From the NCBI GenBank assembly GCA_025667525.1, contig CM046879.1, positions 385,167,039-385,231,038 of the forward strand: 64,000 nt of DNA, read 5' to 3'. The position numbers and the translations under genes were made by a program. Each line of letters begins with the position of its first letter. The stretch's first letter is position 1. Below are positions 58,301 to 64,000 of this stretch, in pieces. The DNA is from Glebionis coronaria. Its lineage: Eukaryota; Streptophyta; Magnoliopsida; Asterales; Asteraceae. The notes below the pieces were generated by a model. That model was not told the DNA's origin, did not search any database, and worked only from the letters and a program-made list of their open reading frames with translations.

Positions 58301-59003
58301 CGTTGGAATAGACGGGTGATTGGGACGATTACATCTGTTTGGTGGAGTTTTCATACAACAACAGTTGGCACGCAAGTATCAAGTGTGCTCCTTTCGAGAT
58401 GTTGTATGGCAGAAAGTGTCGCGCCCCAATCTGCTGGGATCAGGTTGGCGAGCGAACACTTGAAGGACCAGAAATCATAGAGTTGACCAATGAAAAGATC
58501 GTAGTAGCTAAGCAGAAACATCAGGAAGCACGGTCACGTCAGAAGAGCTACGCCGATAAGCATCGTAGGGACATACATTTTAACGTAGGAGATCACGTCT
58601 TCCTTAAGGTTTCGCCGTCACGTGGTGTTAGACGCTTCGGGATTAAAGGGAAGCTCAGTCCTCGTTTCATCGGGCTGTTTGATATCATTGAACGAGTCGG
58701 TGAAGTATCTTACCGGTTGGTGTTCCTCCGCAGCTTTCGCATGTGCACAATGTGTTTCATGTGTCCTTACTCAGAGGGTACCAGTATCATCCCCTTCACA
58801 TGGTTCAGTATCCACTGGAACAGATACGTGAAGATCTCACTTTTATAGAAGAACCCGAACGAGTTCTTGACAGACAAGAACGAGTCATGAGAAGGAAGAC
58901 TATTCCATTCGTCAGAATCCTATGGAGGGATCATACCGAGCGGGAAGCCACTTGGGAAACAGAGGAGTCTATCCGGGCTTCTTACCCTCATTTCATATTT
59001 TGA
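55388..59003 (+). pseudogene. pol: Tekay Gag zinc knuckle and Pol (protease - RT - RNase H - integrase - chromodomain), nearly intact
   Basis: Opens [11 protein letters not shown] and an exact knuckle [14 protein letters not shown] near 55477, then runs in the same frame into Pol; the ATG at 55507 is the Met of HIMKDC and not a real start. Numbered from 55507, the protease DTG ([10 protein letters not shown]) is at Asp58. Reverse transcriptase has [24 protein letters not shown] and the catalytic FIDDIL (Asp394-395). RNase H YSDAS is at Asp541. Integrase has its zinc region ([12 protein letters not shown]), Asp821, Asp882 and Glu918. A premature TAG at 58309-58311 is followed in frame by integrase sequence (DDYICLVEFSYNN). 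A one-base loss near 58722 then moves the last part to another frame (58743-59003), whose end (RVMRRKTIPFV, TEREATWETEES) is the chromodomain-like tail of Tekay/Del elements. Confidence 0.88.
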
Positions 59004-59062
59004 ATTCGGGTATGTTCTTCTTTTTCAGTTTACCTTATCTATAATTCGGGGACGAATTATTC

Positions 59063-59080
59063 TTTTTAGGGGGGAAGAGT
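59063..59080 (+). other. Tekay polypurine tract, unit 1
   Basis: TTTTAGGGGGGAAGAGT immediately before LTR 2. GGGGACGAATTATTCTTTT just upstream is a common pre-PPT motif in plant Gypsy elements. Confidence 0.85.
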
Positions 59081-61913
59081 TGTAAAACCCGCATGCTTTT
59101 AACATGAATAGTACCCTTAAGATCGTACGTACTAGACTAAAACTTTCCTATTATGGCATGATTACGATTACGTGTTAGGAATTTACGTATTACGTACGTG
59201 TTAGAACAAGATAAGTATTTATTACGCACGAACACGTAATAATTATTTGACAATAATTAATCACGAACATGCGATCATGAAATCATGAACGTAATTAAAA
59301 CACGAACTATTATTAATTACGTATATATATTTATTACGTGCGTGAATAAATATATTAGGTCACGGTAAATATTTAACGAGAACACACAAAACGCGAACAA
59401 AAATAAACACGAACGAACAATTAAACAACGAGATATGGAAAACGGTACGGGTACCCCATGTGGGGCCCCCTACCCGCGGCAATATTAAGGAGATGGGCCA
59501 AGCCCATCTCAAAATTAACTAAAGAGGGGTTATGGTAAATTTTGCTAGTCACTTTTCACTTTACAGAAGAAAAATCAAAAACCTAAAAAAGTTTTCTCCT
59601 TCTCCTCTTTTCTTTTGTTTGGCCGCCGCATATAAACACACCAAAGGGGGTGTTTAGTTGATTTTGATCTTGAATATTGTACGTGTGTTCCTGTGTGTTC
59701 ATCCTCATTAGATCCACGCATTCGGTAAATTCTTTTAATCCTTTTTCTTTTGATTTGATCTAATAAAAATAATTAAGAACATGATGTTTTAAAAAAAAAC
59801 CTAATTAAAAACATAAATCAATCATGAAAATTGTTATTGGGTAGATCAAAAAGGTTGTTTTTATGGGTGTTTGTTTGGCCGACGCCTAAACCAAACCTCA
59901 AGGGGGTCTCGGTTTGGTTACTAAACCACCACCGAGACCATAAGGTCCCGGTTGGGTGGTGTGGGTCCCACGGCAGCAGCAAAACAAGGGGAACCTCGAA
60001 GTGGTTCGGGGTATAGTGTCGATTTCATGTCCGGTTCATGGTTTCTAGTCAAGATCCGGTTCACGGTTTATGTTAAGATTTTTTTCTTCTATAATCATAT
60101 GTTTAGATTAAATTAATAAATATGACATGATTAATTTAATAAACATGACTTAGGTTATAATTTAATTATTTTAATCAAGGAATTATTAACCTAAGTATTT
60201 TATATTTTCTAAACTTATAATTAATTAATAATTAACATGACTTAGGTCTTATTATTAATAAATAATAATACATGTTTTAACCTAAGTATTTAACTTTATT
60301 TAATTAAAAACATGATATATTTTAATTAAATACTTTTAACCTATAGTTTATTTAAATTACATGTAATAATTAATAAACTATACATTATATCAGTATGACT
60401 TAGAAAATAATCAGAAAAACACTTAGGCTTATATACTTAGCTTATTTAACCAGATTATATCTAATTATGGAAACTTTCTATTTTTAGAAACTTATTTAAT
60501 TAAGGCAGCTAATCTATTTATGGAAACTTTCTATTTTTAGAAACTAATTTAATTCAGGCAGCTAATCTATTTATGGAAACTTATTTAATAAAGGCAGCTG
60601 ATCTATTTATGGAAACTTATCAAGCAGTAATTCTATTTTTGGAAAATTTCTATTTTTGGAAACCTGCTATTTTTGGAAAGTTACTTATTATTACACAGTA
60701 AGTACAATAATACATGAAATACCAGAAATACTTAATCAGAATAGATAGAATATAAGATAAACACAGTTTAAGGCTTTAAACAGTAAAACATGATATGAAC
60801 ATATAAAATAAGCTAAGACATGACATAAAACCAGTTATGTATTTAGTAAGCAGATACTTATTCATGTATGTATTTATGTAGCATTAGTGATACCGAAGTA
60901 GGATTCTCCTCAGTTCTTCTTCTTCGTTCACTAGACATGAGGTACGGATTCCCGTCCTTTCAGTATGGACATTCTTTCCTTATTAGGATTTCCCCGTATG
61001 CAGCCAAATGTTTTCCCGTAGTATAAGTTTATATGTTTGACTTGCTTCTGTTAATTTATAATACCTATAGCCATATACATGCATGACTAGTTTCACCTAG
61101 GTATGGAGGTACCATAACCATAACATTAGAGGCACTGATGTTATGACTTCACCACGGCGGAGTGATTGCTCGTGGCGTCCCTTCAGCTTTTGGCCATATT
61201 ATTATATTTATCATGTGGGGCGTATGGGTGCATCCTAGTTACATGTTTTCAGCATATTACTCAGTGTAAATGTGGTGTGTGCCTTACATCCTTCACAAGG
61301 AGCTGATCCCTCCTACCCAAACCAGTATATTAAATTAGAGACAGCCCCTCTAATTTGCATGATGAGGTCACCCCTCCAAGTATTCATGCATGGTGGATTT
61401 TCATGACCTATATTGGCTAATGGTAGAACATGTTAAACAGTTTTTATAAGATAAACATAAGGCTTTTCAAACTATAAAACCAGTTTTACCAAGTTATACG
61501 GGACTTAGTTTCTTCCGCTGTTATATGTTATATGCTTATCCTATTCATGCTTTATTGTACATCCGTGCACTGAGCGTATTGCTCAGTCGTTTTCCTTTTC
61601 TATGTTCCCAAAACGGTAGGTACTCAGGGACGCTCGTAGACTTTAAGCGTACGTGCATATGGACTGGAAGCTTTCTAGCCTTTCTTTACTTTATGCATTA
61701 TCTTTACTTTGATACTCTTGCTATGGACATTGTTTAGTCCTTTCCTTTTCAGTACTTATGTTTGTGTGTGATGAGCTTTACTTTTGGACTACCGATGTTT
61801 GATTCCGGTATTTTCCTTTTATGGTCATGTAATGTTTAGAAATTTTTCCTTGTATGCTTTGATGACACGCCATAATTACGTGTGACATTCCATTATCAAA
61901 ATGGGGTGTTACA
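59081..61913 (+). repeat. Tekay LTR 2 (2833 bp)
   Basis: Same ends as LTR 1, TATA box at 59631-59636, 117 bp shorter mainly through fewer minisatellite units. About 12 substitutions in the first 340 bases against LTR 1. It has a polypurine tract before it and a primer site after it, so it serves both units. Confidence 0.9.
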
Positions 61914-61917
61914 ATTA

Positions 61918-61929
61918 TGGTATCAGAGC
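61918..61929 (+). other. Tekay primer-binding site, unit 2
   Basis: TGGTATCAGAGC, perfect initiator-Met site. Confidence 0.88.
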
Positions 61930-62365
61930 CAAGGCTTCGACCTGTAGGCTCTCAAAATATGACATGTGATTAGCGGGTAGTCACTACGGTCTTCCTAGAA
62001 CTGACCATCGTTTTCACGCATTCATCATTTTTATGCATACATATATATGTCATTGAGGCAAGTTTATGACTAAGTAATGGTTGGTAAAGGACTGGCCCTA
62101 TTTAGTCACATGTGTTTTATCGAAACTTTTAAATTTGGGACCGACCCATAGGCGCCCCCTCGCCATGTCTTTTATTTTGGGTGAACTGACCATAGGCGTT
62201 CACTCTCGAGCATACAAAAGTTTTCATAAAACTGCATCATGCATTCATACACAAAATTTTCTTGCATAAAATTTTTTCTCTTGAAATTTTGGTATAAATT
62301 TTTTTCATGTATATATATTTTATGTTTTGATCTGTTTAATCATATGTCTTATGTTATACTGTCAG

Positions 62366-64000
62366 ATGGTTCTCACACGCGAACAGGAACAGCTCAATGC
62401 TGCAATCCAAGCTGCAATGCAAGCTTTGCTTCCTCAACTGAGGAATGACATCAGGGCTAAGGTTCAAGCTGCCAACAATCAGCAGCATAATCAGGCACCT
62501 CCATCTCCTCCTCTAGTGACATTAGAAGTATGGCTGGAAAGATTCAACAAGCTCCGTCCTCGAGCTTTTGAGAAAACAGATAGCCCCAGTGATGCTGAAT
62601 GCTGGTTGGCTCACATTGAGAAGATTTTCAATGCTATGGGTTGTGACCCCGCATACAAGGCGAGGTTGGCATGCTATCGGTTCGAAGGCGATGTGCTAAA
62701 TTGGTGGTTAGCGTTGATGCAGTCTGAGTGTGGTGACGAGTGGGTTGCTGGTTTGACTTGGGCTCAGTTCAAGGACAGGGTGATGGAGCAGTTCTTTCCC
62801 AAGGCTGAGCAAGACAAGCTCAAGAGAGAGTAGTATGGGATCCGACAGAGAGCTAGGGAGAATAGCAACGAGTTTATGCAACGCTTTCTTCGCTTAGCTG
62901 GTTTCCTTGGTGCGACAGCAGGTACTCCTGAAGAGCAGGCACACCACTTTAGGTGGGCTCTTCACACATCGGTCGCAAACAATCTGGTGTGTGCTACGTT
63001 TAACACTGTAGCGCAAGTGGCCGATGCAGCAGGTAAGCTGGAGATGCTGCAGGAGAGAGATGCGTTCGGGAAAGCTGAGAGACCCGACAAGAGGTAAACA
63101 TTTGTATTCAAGCGGTGATAAATCCGTATTCTTTCCATATATGTCAAATATTCATCTCTTTAAAAATGTATCTTCCAGGCAGAAAACTAGGGATCGGTCT
63201 CAGCCGGCTACTCAGCAGCAGCCTCATCAGCCCAAGGGAAACGGTCAGACTAACGACCGTTCTGCTACGGATAGGCGTGGCGGTAATGATAATTACCGTT
63301 ACAACGCTGGACACTACAACAGAAGCAGTGTCCTAATACTTACGAATTTTCTTATGATTTCATGTTATAACTCATATTCTGACCGTTTAGTAAAACTCCT
63401 ACCAGGAACCATGGAAACGGTAGGGACCAGAACTAGAGAGGTTCATAGCCTAGCTGTCCAGCTATCACTGGTATTCAATCTTACGATTATCGACATTGTC
63501 CTTTGTACCCTATTATCATGTCTTATGTAAAATGTTTTATAAGGTTCCTAGCCTGCTGGAGGATTTACTCATCCTCTTTGCTCTACTTGCCACCGTAGGC
63601 ACCCAGGGCCATGTCGCCGTAACACTGACACATGCTTCAAGTGTGGTCTTCCTGTCCATATCATAAAGGATTGTCGTAAGGGCGAGATGGAGGGTACATC
63701 AGGATATGCTGATTCCAAGCCGCCTCCTACCACCGGGCGTGTCTACACGACATCTCGAGACCAGGCCAACAAGTCTACAGGTACCATCACTGGAATCTTG
63801 TATATGTAGGGTCAAGCTGCATGTGTTCTTTTCGATACGGGTGCTACTCACTCGGTTATTTCTACTGCTTATGCTAAGAACACTAGGATGCTCCCTATGC
63901 CACTAGATAATAGGCTTACTATTTCCACACCTTTGGGGGACTCTGTATTAATCACCCATGTATACAAGAGTCTTCCCCTAGAATTTGACGATAAGGTTCG
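62366..64000 (+). pseudogene. gag: Tekay Gag-Pol, unit 2, decayed and cut by window edge
   Basis: Starts MVLTREQEQLNAAIQAA like unit 1, but has a TAG at 62831-62833 within the Gag core; the frame then resumes (62876-63097). The same three GT-AG interruptions follow at corresponding places, with a one-base difference at the second donor. A 12-bp deletion removes part of the start of segment four near 63550. The zinc knuckle is altered (HIMKDC is now HIIKDC), and a TAG at 63807-63809 precedes the protease DTG. The window ends shortly after the protease. It is dead as far as visible. Confidence 0.85.

Larger units (their letters stand above)
50798..64000 (+). mobile_element. Tekay/Del-type chromovirus in tandem: LTR - internal - LTR - internal (runs off right edge)
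   Basis: Gypsy element with 2.8-2.95-kb LTRs, an initiator-Met primer site, a Gag with one zinc knuckle, Pol in Gypsy order and a chromodomain-like tail. A second internal region follows the second LTR without a break. LTR 1 and LTR 2 differ at a few percent of sites and by indels, and the internal regions by roughly 2%. The target duplication cannot be checked because the right end is outside the window. Confidence 0.88.

Overview
The window is plant nuclear DNA made almost wholly of nested LTR retrotransposons. No host gene, rRNA, tRNA or CRISPR array is supported. The Copia gag/linker remnants, the Sirevirus third ORF and the Gypsy gag proteins resemble families I know as abundant in Asteraceae genomes (lettuce/pyrethrum type), so a composite-family plant is my best guess. 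That is family resemblance from memory, not a search result.

Layout, left to right. (1) 1-4750: a minus-strand long-LTR Gypsy element (B), with its 5' LTR at 1340-4750 and the start of its internal region running off the left edge. (2) 4751-5988 and 35274-36385: one decayed Copia gag-to-protease linker, split by element A. (3) 5989-35273: element A, same family as B but on the plus strand. It has 3.43-kb LTRs, an ACCCG target duplication and a fossil pol. (4) 17256-34197: a very young Sirevirus (Copia with a third ORF) inside A's 3' LTR, arranged LTR-internal-LTR-partial internal. (5) 36386-38522 and 49723-50797: an LTR, a long leader and a decayed gag of the same Copia family as (2). (6) 38523-49722: an Athila-type Gypsy element inside that gag, with an ATCAT target duplication. 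(7) 50798-64000: a Tekay/Del-type chromovirus with ~2.9-kb LTRs, again arranged LTR-internal-LTR-internal and running off the right edge.

The nesting gives a relative order. The Copia remnants are oldest. A, Athila and the Tekay element came later (A's LTRs differ by roughly 1.7-2%, Athila's by about 1.6%). The Sirevirus is youngest: only four differences were found over the 5.5 kb that its two copies share.

Each element is a self-contained replication unit: LTR promoter, tRNA primer site, Gag, then protease-reverse transcriptase-RNase H-integrase in the order of its superfamily, then polypurine tract. Most are broken. The Sirevirus first unit has intact gag and pol frames, but its third ORF carries one frameshift near 28160.

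Most interesting: the Tekay gag appears split by three short GT-AG interruptions whose removal puts four coding segments in one frame. The Sirevirus pol has no AUG before its protease active site but has a splice-acceptor-like sequence, and its third ORF looks like a gene with its own TATA box, phase-0 intron and poly(A) signal. The Sirevirus insertion has microhomology at both junctions and a 7-bp target loss. Element A has near-identical LTRs around a long-dead pol. TTCCGA-rich arrays occur in two unrelated elements.
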